Origin: Citrobacter sp.
GTDB taxonomy: Bacteria; Pseudomonadota; Gammaproteobacteria; Enterobacterales; Enterobacteriaceae
Assembly: GCA_019415335.1 (NCBI GenBank)
Contig: DXKH01000103.1
Span: forward strand, 1 to 21,583
DNA length: 21,583 nucleotides
Reading direction: 5' to 3'
Under the pieces are notes generated by a model, which ran no database searches, was not told the DNA's origin, and worked only from the letters and a program-made list of their open reading frames with translations. This document shows positions 4,869 to 13,289 of the stretch, piece by piece. Position numbers and translations under genes: made by a program. Each line of letters starts with the position of its first letter. Positions within the stretch are counted from its first letter, which is position 1.

Positions 4869-6548
4869 ATGGCGGAAACAACTAAAGAGCGATTGAACAA
4901 ACAGTTCGCACAACTTGAAAGCGAGCGTCAGTCGTTCGAGCCGCACTGGCGCGAGTTGAGTGATTACATCAACCCGCGTGGTTCCCGCTTTCTGACTTCT
5001 GAGGTTAACCGTAACGATCGACGCAATACACGCATTATTGATTCGACCGGGACTATGGCGGCGCGCACTCTCGCCAGCGGCATGATGTCAGGCATCACAA
5101 GCCCCGCGCGTCCGTGGTTTCGCCTGGCTACGCCAGATCCTGAAATGATGGATTATGGCCCTGTTAAGTTGTGGCTTGAGGCGGTGCAGAACCGCATGAA
5201 CGATATGTTCAATAAGTCGAATCTCTATCAGTCGCTGCCGCAGTTATACGGAAGCCTCGGCACATACAGCACTGGTGCAATGGCAGTGCTGGAGGATGAC
5301 GAGGACATCATTCGCACAATGCCATTCCCGATAGGCAGTTACTACCTGGCTAACTCACCTCGTGGCAGTGTGGACACCTGTTTTCGCAAGTTCTCTATGA
5401 CTGTTCGTCAGCTTGTTCAGGAGTTCGGGCTAAATAACGTCAGCGAATCCGTAAAAAGCATGTGGGAAAGCGGAACCTACGAGAAGTGGATTGAAGTGAT
5501 GCATTCGGTTTACCCGAACATTGACCGCGATACATCGAAGCTGGATAGCAAGAACAAGCCATTCAAATCGGTTTATTACGAGGTTGGTGGCGATAACGAC
5601 AAGTTGTTGCGTGAGTCCGGATTCGATGAGTTTCCAATTATGGCTCCGCGCTGGGAAGTTAACGGCGAAGATGTTTATGGATCATCATGCCCGGGTATGC
5701 TGGCGCTTGGACCTGTTAAGGCATTGCAGCTTCTCCAGAAGCGCAAGTCGCAGTTGATTGATAAAGCCACCAATCCGCCGATGGTTGCTCCGACTTCCCT
5801 CAAGAATCAGCGTGCCTCCCTTCTTCCTGGCGACATCACGTATATCGATCAGATTACTGGTCAGGATGGTTTCAGGCCTGCTTATCTGGTTAACCCCAGT
5901 ACAGCAGATTTGGTGGCAGACATTCAGGACACTCGTCAAATCATTAACAGCGCCTACTTTGTCGATCTGTTCATGATGTTGCAGAACATCAATACCCGCT
6001 CGATGCCTGTTGAAGCGGTGATCGAAATGAAAGAAGAAAAACTTCTGATGTTGGGGCCGGTTCTGGAGCGTCTGAACGACGAATGTCTTAATCCTCTCAT
6101 TGACCGCGCTTTCTCGATGATGGTGCGTAAAAACATGCTGCCGCCACCGCCTGACGCGATGGAAGGTATGCCCCTGAAGGTCGAATACATTTCCGTCATG
6201 GCTCAGGCGCAGAAGTCTATCGGCCTGTCCAGTCTGGCGTCTACGGTCAACTTCATTGGTCAACTTGCGCAAGCGAAACCAGAAGCTCTCGACAAACTCA
6301 ACGTTGATCAGGCGATCGATGCATTCGCTGATATGTCCGGAGTGTCTCCAACCGTCATTGTTCCGCAGGAACAGGTTGAGCAGGCTCGCCAGCAACGGGC
6401 ACAGCAACAACAGCAGCAACAAATGATGGCGATGGGGATGGCGGCGGCACAGGGTGCCAAGACGCTAAGCGAAGCTAAAACTTCGGATCCGAGTGTTTTG
6501 TCAGCTATGGCGAATGCAGTTAGTGGTCAGGGTGGGCAATCACAATGA
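4869..6548 (+). CDS. Portal (head-to-tail connecting) protein
   Basis: This 559-residue protein forms the ring at the capsid vertex through which DNA is packaged and ejected. The N-terminal pattern (ERLNKQFAQLESERQSFEPH, SDYINPRGSRF, ARTLASGMMSGITSPARPWF) is characteristic of the head-tail connector family of epsilon15/BPP-1- and T7-type podophages. The length is in the usual range. The ATG at 4869 is preceded by CGGAG. The C-terminus (about residues 505-520) carries a glutamine run encoded by CAA/CAG repeats, followed by a Met/Ala-rich tail, probably a flexible barrel extension. The stop overlaps the next start as ATGA. Confidence 0.93.
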   Translation: MAETTKERLNKQFAQLESERQSFEPHWRELSDYINPRGSRFLTSEVNRNDRRNTRIIDSTGTMAARTLASGMMSGITSPARPWFRLATPDPEMMDYGPVKLWLEAVQNRMNDMFNKSNLYQSLPQLYGSLGTYSTGAMAVLEDDEDIIRTMPFPIGSYYLANSPRGSVDTCFRKFSMTVRQLVQEFGLNNVSESVKSMWESGTYEKWIEVMHSVYPNIDRDTSKLDSKNKPFKSVYYEVGGDNDKLLRESGFDEFPIMAPRWEVNGEDVYGSSCPGMLALGPVKALQLLQKRKSQLIDKATNPPMVAPTSLKNQRASLLPGDITYIDQITGQDGFRPAYLVNPSTADLVADIQDTRQIINSAYFVDLFMMLQNINTRSMPVEAVIEMKEEKLLMLGPVLERLNDECLNPLIDRAFSMMVRKNMLPPPPDAMEGMPLKVEYISVMAQAQKSIGLSSLASTVNFIGQLAQAKPEALDKLNVDQAIDAFADMSGVSPTVIVPQEQVEQARQQRAQQQQQQQMMAMGMAAAQGAKTLSEAKTSDPSVLSAMANAVSGQGGQSQ

Positions 6549-6841
6549 CAGATTACGAAGACGCTCAACTGAAAGAAGAAAACGCCCGTAAGCAACGTGA
6601 CATGGCACAGCGTGAAATTGATGACATTTGCTTTGTCATGAGCAGTGAACAGGGGCGTCGCGTTGTCTGGTCGGTGCTGGAGAAAGGCCGTGTGTTTTCC
6701 GCTATCTCACCGATGGACGCTATGGCAATGGCATTTAATGAGGGGCAACGCAATCTGGCGCTGGAACTGTTTCAGCGCGTTATGGCGCATTGCCCTGAAC
6801 AGTATTTGAAGATGGCCAAAGAGGCCAGTGAACAGGAGTGA
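6545..6841 (+). CDS. Bbp19-like small phage protein
   Basis: The ATG at 6545 overlaps the portal stop by four bases. The 98-residue product has a charged helical N-terminus. Its core, RRVVWSVLEKGRVFSAI followed by AFNEGQRNLALELF and PEQYLKM, I recognise as the family typified by Bordetella phage BPP-1 Bbp19. Family members sit between portal and scaffold or capsid genes. The function is not known to me; a morphogenetic or capsid-associated role is inferred from position. No membrane segment or cysteine cluster is visible (two isolated Cys). Confidence 0.7.
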   Translation: MTDYEDAQLKEENARKQRDMAQREIDDICFVMSSEQGRRVVWSVLEKGRVFSAISPMDAMAMAFNEGQRNLALELFQRVMAHCPEQYLKMAKEASEQE

Positions 6842-6843
6842 TC

Positions 6844-7539
6844 ATGAATTTATTTGAGCGTTTGCTGTATCGCCGTATTTGCAATGAGCAACCAGTCGAT
6901 GGTGGAGCAGCTCCGGCTGCGTCAGAACCGTCAGCGCCTGCAGGTGATAACCCTGCTCCAGTTGGTGATCCATCACAACAGGAAGGTGATAAGCCACAAC
7001 CTGTTGCTGATGGCGATAAACCTGCTGATGACAAAAAGCCTGAAAACGATAAGCAGGATGAAAAAAAGGACGGCGATAAACCAGAGGGTGCGCCTGAAAA
7101 GTACGAGTTTCAGGCTGCCGAAGGCGTAGAGCTGGATACAGAAGCGTTGAAGGAATTCGAGCCGGTGGCGCGAGAACTAAACCTGACCAACGAGCAAGCG
7201 CAAAAGCTGGTTGATGCTTATCCGAAGATTCTGGCAGGTGTTCAGCAGCGCCAGGCAGAAGCCTGGCAGAAAACAACCGAGCAGTGGGCTGCGGATGTAA
7301 AAGCCGACAAAGAAATCGGTGGCGATAAGTTGATTTCTAACCTTAGCGCCGCACAGCGTGCGCTTGACCAGTTCGGGACACCTGAACTCAAAGAATATCT
7401 GAACACCACCGGGCTGGGTAATCACCCTGATCTGGTCAAAACGTTCGTGAAAATCGGAAAGGCGATGTCTGAAGATGGCATGGTCACCGGTGGTAATGAA
7501 GGCCAGCGTAGTGCGGCCGAAGTGCTCTATGGCAAATAA
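6844..7539 (+). CDS. Putative scaffolding protein
   Basis: The ATG at 6844 has AGGAG at 6834-6838; a GTG at 6838 lies within that site and is rejected. The 231-residue product has a short basic N-terminus (LFERLLYRRI). Then comes a long disordered acidic segment of Pro, Asp, Lys and Gly with several GDKP repeats (about residues 18-85), and a helical C-terminal half (FEPVARELNLTNEQAQKLVD, AQRALDQFGTPELKEYLNTT). Directly upstream of the major capsid gene, this composition matches head scaffolds of related phages, sometimes annotated as proteases. I see no protease motif and favour a scaffold, which guides capsid assembly and then leaves the head. Confidence 0.75.
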   Translation: MNLFERLLYRRICNEQPVDGGAAPAASEPSAPAGDNPAPVGDPSQQEGDKPQPVADGDKPADDKKPENDKQDEKKDGDKPEGAPEKYEFQAAEGVELDTEALKEFEPVARELNLTNEQAQKLVDAYPKILAGVQQRQAEAWQKTTEQWAADVKADKEIGGDKLISNLSAAQRALDQFGTPELKEYLNTTGLGNHPDLVKTFVKIGKAMSEDGMVTGGNEGQRSAAEVLYGK

Positions 7540-7553
7540 GAGAGGAAATGACA

Positions 7554-8540
7554 ATGGCTGTTAAAGGCTTAACTGCGCTGACGCTGGCTGACTGGGGTAA
7601 GCGCGTCGATCCAAACGGGAAAGTCGATAAGATTATCGAGCTTCTCGGTCAAACTAACCCGATCCTTCAGGATATGCCTTTTGTCGAAGGGAACCTTCCT
7701 ACCGGACACCGAACCACCATTCGTTCTGGTTTACCTTCAGCTACCTGGCGTTTGCTGAACTATGGCGTACAGCCAAGCAAATCAACCACAGTGCAGGTAA
7801 CCGATTCCGTTGGCATGCTGGAAACCTATGCGGAAGTCGATAAGTCACTGGCTGATCTGAACGGCAATACCGCCGAATTCCGCCTGTCTGAAGACCGCGC
7901 ATTTATTGAAGCGATGAATCAGCAGATGGCGCAGACGCTGTTTTATGGTGATTCCAGCGTTAACCCTCAGCAGTTTATGGGACTGTCCTCCCGCTATTCC
8001 AGCCTGTCTGCGGGTAATGCTCAGAACATCATTGATGCTGGTGGCACGGGTACAGATAACACCTCAATCTGGTTAGTGGTGTGGGGCGAAAACACCGTGC
8101 ATGGCATCTTCCCGAAAGGGCAGAAGGCTGGCATCCAGATGGAAGATAAAGGCCAGGTGACACTGGAAGATGCTAATGGCGGCAAGTACGAAGGCTACCG
8201 TACCCATTACAAATGGGACAACGGACTTGCTCTGCGTGACTGGCGTTATGTTGTTCGCATTGCAAACATCGATGTCAGCAATCTTTCAGAACCATCCTCT
8301 GCCGCAAATATTGCGAAGTTGATGGTTAAAGCACTACATCGCATTCCAAACCGTGGCATGGGCCGCCCGGTGTTCTACATGAACCGCACTGTAGGCCAGG
8401 CTCTTGATCTGCAGTCTCTGGAGAAAACATCTCTGGCTATCAGCGTAAAAGAGACAGAAGGCGAGTGGTGGACTTCATTCCGTGGTGTACCAATCCGTGA
8501 AACTGATGCGCTTCTGGAAACAGAAGCCCGCGTGGTGTAA
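7554..8540 (+). CDS. Major capsid protein, epsilon15/BPP-1 type (HK97-like fold)
   Basis: This is the shell-forming protein. The ATG at 7554 (MAVKGLTALTL) has AGAGG at 7541-7545 eight bases upstream; an ATG at 7548 is too close to that site. The 328 residues match the length of the epsilon15 and BPP-1 coat proteins. The N-terminal pattern (LADWGKRVDPNGKVDKIIEL, MPFVEGNLPTGHRTTIRSGLP) and the C-terminal part (GEWWTSFRGVPIRETDALLE) are typical of that group. The fold assignment comes from published structures of those relatives, not from this sequence alone. A 7-bp hairpin without a T run separates it from the cement gene, which may help set the relative amounts. Confidence 0.93.
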   Translation: MAVKGLTALTLADWGKRVDPNGKVDKIIELLGQTNPILQDMPFVEGNLPTGHRTTIRSGLPSATWRLLNYGVQPSKSTTVQVTDSVGMLETYAEVDKSLADLNGNTAEFRLSEDRAFIEAMNQQMAQTLFYGDSSVNPQQFMGLSSRYSSLSAGNAQNIIDAGGTGTDNTSIWLVVWGENTVHGIFPKGQKAGIQMEDKGQVTLEDANGGKYEGYRTHYKWDNGLALRDWRYVVRIANIDVSNLSEPSSAANIAKLMVKALHRIPNRGMGRPVFYMNRTVGQALDLQSLEKTSLAISVKETEGEWWTSFRGVPIRETDALLETEARVV

Positions 8541-8556
8541 CGCCTGTTATTAACCT

Positions 8557-8576
8557 GTGGGTCGTAACAGACCCAC
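8557..8576 (+). other. Intercistronic hairpin after the capsid gene
   Basis: GTGGGTC (8557-8563) and GACCCAC (8570-8576) form a perfect 7-bp stem with a 6-nt loop. There is no T tract, so it is not a standard terminator. It could protect the 3' end of capsid mRNA or mark a processing point. Confidence 0.55.
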
Positions 8577-8591
8577 TAATGGAGAAAGAAG

Positions 8592-9029
8592 ATGATCACC
8601 GACAAACTGTTGATGTTCTCCGAAGCACAGGCGGTAACTGATACCGCGGCTTCTACTGACGTAATCGATCTCGGTCCAATTGACGGAAAACGTCGTGATA
8701 TCGGCGTTGGTTACCCGCTTGAGTTTTGGGCGCTGGTTAACACAGCCGCCACGGCAAGTGGTGATGCAACTGTAAACATCCAGTTGCAGACGAGTGAAAA
8801 TAACAGCTCATGGACCACTATTTATGATAGTGGCGCACTGGCAAAGACCGCCCTGACAGCAGGTAAACGAGTTGTTTCTGCAAAGGTGCCTGCCGGTGTT
8901 CAGCGATATCTGCGTGTTAACTACTCCGTCGCAACTGGCCCACTAACGGCTGGCGAATTCACTGCTGGTATCAGTCTTGATGTTGATGCCAATACGCCGT
9001 ATCCGATCCGCTCAAAAGTAACTGGTTAA
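8592..9029 (+). CDS. Bbp16-like capsid cement (decoration) protein
   Basis: The ATG at 8592 follows GGAGAAAGAAG. The 145-residue product is beta-rich and Thr/Ala-rich without cysteine (TGPLTAGEFTAGISLDVDAN near the C-terminus). Immediately downstream of the coat gene, it fits the Bbp16 family, the jelly-roll cement protein that dimerises on the BPP-1 shell. In epsilon15 the decoration protein holds a comparable genome position. The role would be to staple neighbouring capsomers on the outer surface. The family call rests on sequence pattern and gene order. Confidence 0.82.
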   Translation: MITDKLLMFSEAQAVTDTAASTDVIDLGPIDGKRRDIGVGYPLEFWALVNTAATASGDATVNIQLQTSENNSSWTTIYDSGALAKTALTAGKRVVSAKVPAGVQRYLRVNYSVATGPLTAGEFTAGISLDVDANTPYPIRSKVTG

Positions 9030-9039
9030 GGTGATATCG

Positions 9040-9375
9040 ATGTCAGGTGAGAAACCAAGATACCTCGTTCTGCGCCTCTCTCATATCCATAACACTCTGT
9101 GGCCGGAGGGGGCAGAAATCGAATACGAAGGTGAGCCTGGTAGCGCACTGGAACCTGTTAACGATGCAGCCAGACAGGCAAAAGCAAAAGTTGCAGGAAA
9201 GGTGTCAATGGCAGCAACCAGCACCAAAATCATCAATGATGTGTCAGATGATGGTGAACTGGATAAGCTCCGTGAAGAGTACGAATTGCTCTTTAACGAG
9301 AAGCCACACCATAACGCTAAAGCCGAAACGCTCCGCGAGAAGATCGCAGATAAGCGTAAAGAACTGGGCGTGTAA
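9040..9375 (+). CDS. Small head-region protein with charged helical C-terminus
   Basis: The ATG at 9040 is preceded by AAGGTG at the proper distance; a GTG at 9031 overlaps that site. The 111-residue product begins with a beta-like segment (PRYLVLRLSHIHNTLWPEGA), followed by an Ala/Lys linker. It ends in a highly charged two-helix part (LDKLREEYELLFNEKPHHNA, ETLREKIADKRKEL) that resembles the HeH/LEM-like small helical domains common in phage head proteins. That resemblance is tentative. It lies between the cement and adaptor genes, so it is probably a head-completion or capsid accessory protein. A terminator-like hairpin follows. Confidence 0.72.
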   Translation: MSGEKPRYLVLRLSHIHNTLWPEGAEIEYEGEPGSALEPVNDAARQAKAKVAGKVSMAATSTKIINDVSDDGELDKLREEYELLFNEKPHHNAKAETLREKIADKRKELGV

Positions 9376-9391
9376 GCCTCGCGAATCCGAC

Positions 9392-9413
9392 AAGGGGCTT
9401 CGGCCCCTTTATT
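9392..9413 (+). terminator. Terminator-like hairpin inside the virion operon
   Basis: AAGGGGC-TTCG-GCCCCTT is a 7-bp stem with a stable tetraloop, followed by TATT. It is a moderate Rho-independent terminator between head and tail genes. In an antiterminated late operon it would be read through; otherwise it would lower expression of the tail genes. Confidence 0.65.
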
Positions 9414-9425
9414 GCAGGAGTGTAT

Positions 9426-9749
9426 ATGGAACTCGTAAACCTCAAAACCGGCACTGACAGCTACCAGGATGAGAGCGGAGAAACCAGAACTCGCGATGAA
9501 TACCCGTGGGGGCTGTGCATCACTCTTAATAACGACACATTGAATAAGCTGAAGGCGCAACCTCAGGGCGTCGGAACAGAAGTGATGATAACTGCAAAGG
9601 CTGTTATTCGAGGCCTGTCTGCCAGAGAAACTGACGATGGTGTTAATCGCAGCGCCGATCTGCAGATCACTGATATGGCAATCGCTCCTGTTTCCGGTGA
9701 TGTAGAAAAATCAGCGGCTGAAACCCTCTACGGTAACGGGGGTGAGTGA
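9426..9749 (+). CDS. Small phage head protein (capsid staple-like)
   Basis: The ATG at 9426 has AGGAG at 9416-9420; the GTG at 9420 is inside that site. The 107-residue product carries the recognisable block EYPWGLCITLNNDTLNKL near residue 30. A beta-rich remainder follows (GTEVMITAKAVIRGLSARET, ADLQITDMAI), and it ends AAETLYGNGGE. Proteins of this type occur next to capsid and adaptor genes in many tailed phages and are sometimes annotated as capsid staple proteins; I give that name with low certainty. The tail end resembles the C-terminus of the scaffold-like protein (AAEVLYGK), a small but curious match. It overlaps the adaptor gene by one base. Confidence 0.75.
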   Translation: MELVNLKTGTDSYQDESGETRTRDEYPWGLCITLNNDTLNKLKAQPQGVGTEVMITAKAVIRGLSARETDDGVNRSADLQITDMAIAPVSGDVEKSAAETLYGNGGE

Positions 9750-10354
9750 TGGCCTCTGTAGTAGAGATCTGTAATCGTGCGCTGTCCAATATTGGCAACA
9801 GCCGCAGCATTAACAGCCTGACGGAAGCCAGCAAGGAAGCAGGGGAATGTTCGCTGCACTTTGAGGCCTGCCGTGATGCTGTGCTTTCTGATTTTGACTG
9901 GAACTTTGCTACCAAACGCGTGGCGCTTGCAGATACGAACAATCCACCGCCTGACTGGGAATATGCGTACCAGTACCCGTCCGATTGTCTGCGCATTACT
10001 GAAATTATGCTTCCTGGTGTACGCAATCCAACAGCAGCAATGCGCGTTCAGTACGAAGTTGGTGCAGACACCAACGGAACAGGAAAGTTGATCTACACAG
10101 ACCAGCCGCAGGCATGGCTCAAGTATGTCTCTCGCGTTTCAGATGTGAACATGTTTGATGCCATTTTTATGGAGGCGTTGGCCTGGCGTCTTGCTGCAGC
10201 TATTAACATGGCGCTGACTGGGAATGCAGACCTCGGTACGTTTGCCCTCAATATGTACAATCGCGTGATTCTTAGTGCTGGCTCGCATAGCCAGAATGAA
10301 TCACAGGAACCACTGCCACCGGTTGACGAGTTTACCATTGCGAGGTTGTCCTGA
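9749..10354 (+). CDS. Head-tail adaptor (tail tubular protein A-like)
   Basis: The ATG at 9749 is preceded by GGGGGTGAG and overlaps the upstream stop by one base. The 201-residue product has the conserved start VVEICNRALSNIGNSRSINS, and then SLHFEACRDAVLSDFDWNFA. These are typical of podophage adaptor proteins equivalent to T7 gp11, which sit below the portal and receive the nozzle. The length is normal. The following gene encodes the nozzle-like protein and its ATG overlaps this stop by one base, as expected for a stoichiometric tail complex. Confidence 0.85.
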   Translation: MASVVEICNRALSNIGNSRSINSLTEASKEAGECSLHFEACRDAVLSDFDWNFATKRVALADTNNPPPDWEYAYQYPSDCLRITEIMLPGVRNPTAAMRVQYEVGADTNGTGKLIYTDQPQAWLKYVSRVSDVNMFDAIFMEALAWRLAAAINMALTGNADLGTFALNMYNRVILSAGSHSQNESQEPLPPVDEFTIARLS

Positions 10355-12825
10355 TGGCTATCAGTTGGATCCAGCCCAGCTTTGCCGGTGGTGAGATTGG
10401 ACCGTCGTTGTACGGTCGTATTGACATGGCGAAGTACCAGGTGGCATTGCGCAAGTGCGATAACTTTATCGTGCGGCAGTATGGCGGAGTTGAGAATCGA
10501 CCTGGTACGCGTTTTGTCGGTGCCGCCAAATACCCAAATCGGAAATGCCGCCTGATCCCGTTCCAGTTCTCGACGGTTCAGACTTATGCTCTGGAGTTCG
10601 GACACCAGTACATGCGCGTTATCAAAGATGGTGCGTTGGTGCTGAACAGCAGCAATGTTATTTATGAAATTTCCACGCCATATACTGAAGCCGATCTGTT
10701 CCGAATTAAATTCACGCAAAGCGCAGACGTGCTTACGCTGGTTCATCCGGCATACCCGCCGAAAGAGTTGCGCCGCTATGCGCATGACAACTGGCAACTG
10801 GTTGATGTGGTAACGAAGAACGGGCCATTTGAAGATATCAATATTGACGAGTCAGTGACGGTTTATGCCAGCGCCAGCACCGGGACAATTACGTTAACGG
10901 CAAGCGCCTCTATTTTTGGCGCGGAGCAGGTAGGCAAATTGTTCTATCTGGAACAGCCTGCAGTGGATTCTGTGCCGGTATGGGAAACCAGTAAGAGTAC
11001 GTCGATTGGCGATATTCGCCGTGCAGACAGTAACTACTATCGCGCCGTTACAGCAGGCAAAACAGGTACTTTGCGCCCTTCGCATACAGAAGGCACATCA
11101 TGGGATGGCTGGGGCGGATCCGGTGATGATGATACTGGCATTGAGTGGGAGTATCTGCACAGTGGTTTTGGCATTGCCCGTATCACTGCTGCAAATGGCA
11201 CTACTGCAACTGCTGAGGTGATTTCCTATATCCCTTCGCAGGTCGTTGGCGAGGATAATGCCAGCTATAAATGGGCTAAATATGCCTGGAACAGTGTTAA
11301 TGGTTATCCTGGCACTGTTGTTTATTATCAACAACGTCTTTACTTCGCCGCATCGACTGCGTTCCCTCAGACTATCTGGGCCAGCCGTACCGGGGATTAT
11401 AAGGATTTTGGCAAAAGCAATCCTACGCAGGATGACGACAGAATTATCTACACCTATGCCGGGCGTCAGGTTAATGAGATCCGCCACCTGATTGATGTCG
11501 GTTCGCTGGTGGCGCTGACTTCCGGAGGTGAGTACGTCATCACCGGCGACCAGAACAAAGTGTTAACCCCATCATCATTTGCATTCAGCTCTCAGGGATC
11601 AAATGGCTCAAGCAACGTCCCGCCAATTGCCGTGGCGAATATTGCTCTGTTCGTCCAGGAGAAAGGCAGCGTTGTCCGTGATCTGGCCTACTCATTCGAT
11701 GTTGACGGCTATCAGGGGAACGACCTGACCATCCTTGCCAATCATCTTTTTCAGAAGCACAGCATTGTTGACTGGTGCTTCTCGATTGTCCCTTACTCCA
11801 GTGCCTTCTGCATTCGTGATGACGGTAAATTACTGGTGATGACCTATTTGCGTGATCAGCAGGTTTTTGCATGGGCACCACAATCCAGTACCGGAAAATA
11901 TGAAAGCACATGCAGTATCAGCGAAGGCAATGAAGATGCGGTGTATTTCGTCGTTAACCGAACCGTTAACGGGCAAACAGTGAGATACATCGAGCGGCTG
12001 TCCAGCCGTTTATTTACCAGCGATGAAGATGCTTTCTTTGTTGATTCTGGCCTTAGCTATGATGGAAGAAATACGTCTGACAGAACGATGACCATCACTG
12101 GTGGTTCTGGCGAATGGGATTACCGCGCGGAATATACAATCAGTGTTTCTGGTGGTGCGTACTTCACCAGTAGTGATATCGGTGCTCAACTACAGTTCCC
12201 TTATACCGGAACTGATCCTGATACTGGCGATGAAGTGTCAAAAGAATTACGTTGCGACATCATTTCTGTAACCAGCAATACCGCTGTAGTGGTTCGTGCT
12301 AACAGGAACGTCCCGCCATCCCTCAGGAATGTGGCTACCACGAACTGGCAGATGGCGCGCCGGACATTTGGAGGCCTGTCTCATCTTGAAGGCCAGACCG
12401 TAAACATTCTCTCTGATGCGAACGTGGAACCACAGAAAGTGGTTTCCGGAGGTGCCGTCACGCTGGAATCTCCGGGGGCTGTAGTGCACATCGGCCTGCC
12501 AATAACTGCTGAATTCGAAACACTGGATATCAACATTAACGGACAGGAAACGCTGCTGGACAAAAAACAGGTGATCCCCTCCGTTACTCTGGTTGTGAAT
12601 GCCAGTCGCGGCATCTGGGCGACTACGCCCGGCGGTAAATGGTACGAATATCCACAGCGTGAATTCGAGTTCTACGATGATCCTGTTGATGATGCTACCG
12701 GAAAAGTAGAAGTGAAACTGGACAGTAACTGGGGCAAAAACGGACGTGTAAAAATCCGTCAGCTTGACCCGTTGCCGCTGTCTGTTCTTGCCGTTATTCC
12801 TCGCCTTACTGTTGGGGGATTCTGA
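10354..12825 (+). CDS. Tail nozzle protein (T7 gp12-like)
   Basis: The 823-residue product starts at the ATG overlapping the adaptor stop. Its N-terminus (SFAGGEIGPSLYGRIDMAKY, VRQYGGVENRPGTRFVGAAK) is a very common signature of podophage nozzle/tail tubular B proteins in epsilon15-, N4- and T7-related phages. The rest is long, beta-rich and without cysteine clusters. It would form the tip of the short tail and channel the ejected DNA and core proteins. The gene appears intact, and its length matches the large nozzle proteins of this group rather than shorter variants. Confidence 0.85.
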   Translation: MAISWIQPSFAGGEIGPSLYGRIDMAKYQVALRKCDNFIVRQYGGVENRPGTRFVGAAKYPNRKCRLIPFQFSTVQTYALEFGHQYMRVIKDGALVLNSSNVIYEISTPYTEADLFRIKFTQSADVLTLVHPAYPPKELRRYAHDNWQLVDVVTKNGPFEDINIDESVTVYASASTGTITLTASASIFGAEQVGKLFYLEQPAVDSVPVWETSKSTSIGDIRRADSNYYRAVTAGKTGTLRPSHTEGTSWDGWGGSGDDDTGIEWEYLHSGFGIARITAANGTTATAEVISYIPSQVVGEDNASYKWAKYAWNSVNGYPGTVVYYQQRLYFAASTAFPQTIWASRTGDYKDFGKSNPTQDDDRIIYTYAGRQVNEIRHLIDVGSLVALTSGGEYVITGDQNKVLTPSSFAFSSQGSNGSSNVPPIAVANIALFVQEKGSVVRDLAYSFDVDGYQGNDLTILANHLFQKHSIVDWCFSIVPYSSAFCIRDDGKLLVMTYLRDQQVFAWAPQSSTGKYESTCSISEGNEDAVYFVVNRTVNGQTVRYIERLSSRLFTSDEDAFFVDSGLSYDGRNTSDRTMTITGGSGEWDYRAEYTISVSGGAYFTSSDIGAQLQFPYTGTDPDTGDEVSKELRCDIISVTSNTAVVVRANRNVPPSLRNVATTNWQMARRTFGGLSHLEGQTVNILSDANVEPQKVVSGGAVTLESPGAVVHIGLPITAEFETLDININGQETLLDKKQVIPSVTLVVNASRGIWATTPGGKWYEYPQREFEFYDDPVDDATGKVEVKLDSNWGKNGRVKIRQLDPLPLSVLAVIPRLTVGGF

Positions 12826-13289
12826 TGATAGATGTTCAAATTATTCCCGCAACCGAAGAGCATCTTCAGATGATTTTGCCGGATGTTCGTCAGGCTGATA
12901 TTGACGAACTGTATGCGGTATCACTGATGACTACCGAAGATGCGCTGCGTGTTGGTCTGCGTACTGCGACTATGGCCTGGTCAGGATTTGCGAACGGAGA
13001 ACTGGTAACCATGTTTGGCGTATCTCCGGCGTCAATGATCGGTGGCAATGGTACGCCCTGGCTGGTCGGAACCAGCCGTATCGAAAAATATCAGAAGACA
13101 TTTCTTCGCCACTGCCGCCCTGTATTGCAGCAGATGCTGGCAGTTTATCCGCGCCTGGAAAACTATGTCGACGAGCGAAACCATGTTGCCAAAGCATGGC
13201 TGCACTGGCTTGGATTCAGGCTTGAAGAAGCCGCGCCTTATGGTGCTCTTGGTCTTAATTTCCACAGATTTCACATGGAGAGAAAATAA
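12825..13289 (+). CDS. T7 gp13-like internal virion protein (GNAT-like fold)
   Basis: The ATG at 12825 overlaps the nozzle stop by one base and has GGGGGA upstream. The 154-residue product (ATEEHLQMILPDVRQADIDE at the N-terminus; VDERNHVAKAWLHWLGFRLE near the C-terminus) resembles acetyltransferase-fold phage proteins such as T7 gp13. The usual acetyl-CoA loop R/Q-x-x-G-x-G/A is not visible, so enzymatic activity is doubtful. In T7 the equivalent is needed for assembly of the ejection machinery. It is the first gene of the internal-protein block here. Confidence 0.75.
   Translation: MIDVQIIPATEEHLQMILPDVRQADIDELYAVSLMTTEDALRVGLRTATMAWSGFANGELVTMFGVSPASMIGGNGTPWLVGTSRIEKYQKTFLRHCRPVLQQMLAVYPRLENYVDERNHVAKAWLHWLGFRLEEAAPYGALGLNFHRFHMERK

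Noticed and set aside
5685..6422. Long minus-strand open frame of 245 codons opposite the portal gene
   Set aside because: It is a shadow of the portal coding sequence. The product is rich in Arg, Leu and His without domain character and no ribosome binding site is evident.
10093..10797. Minus-strand open frame of 234 codons opposite the adaptor and nozzle genes
   Set aside because: It crosses the junction of two well-supported plus-strand genes, has no recognisable motif and is explained by codon bias of the true frames.
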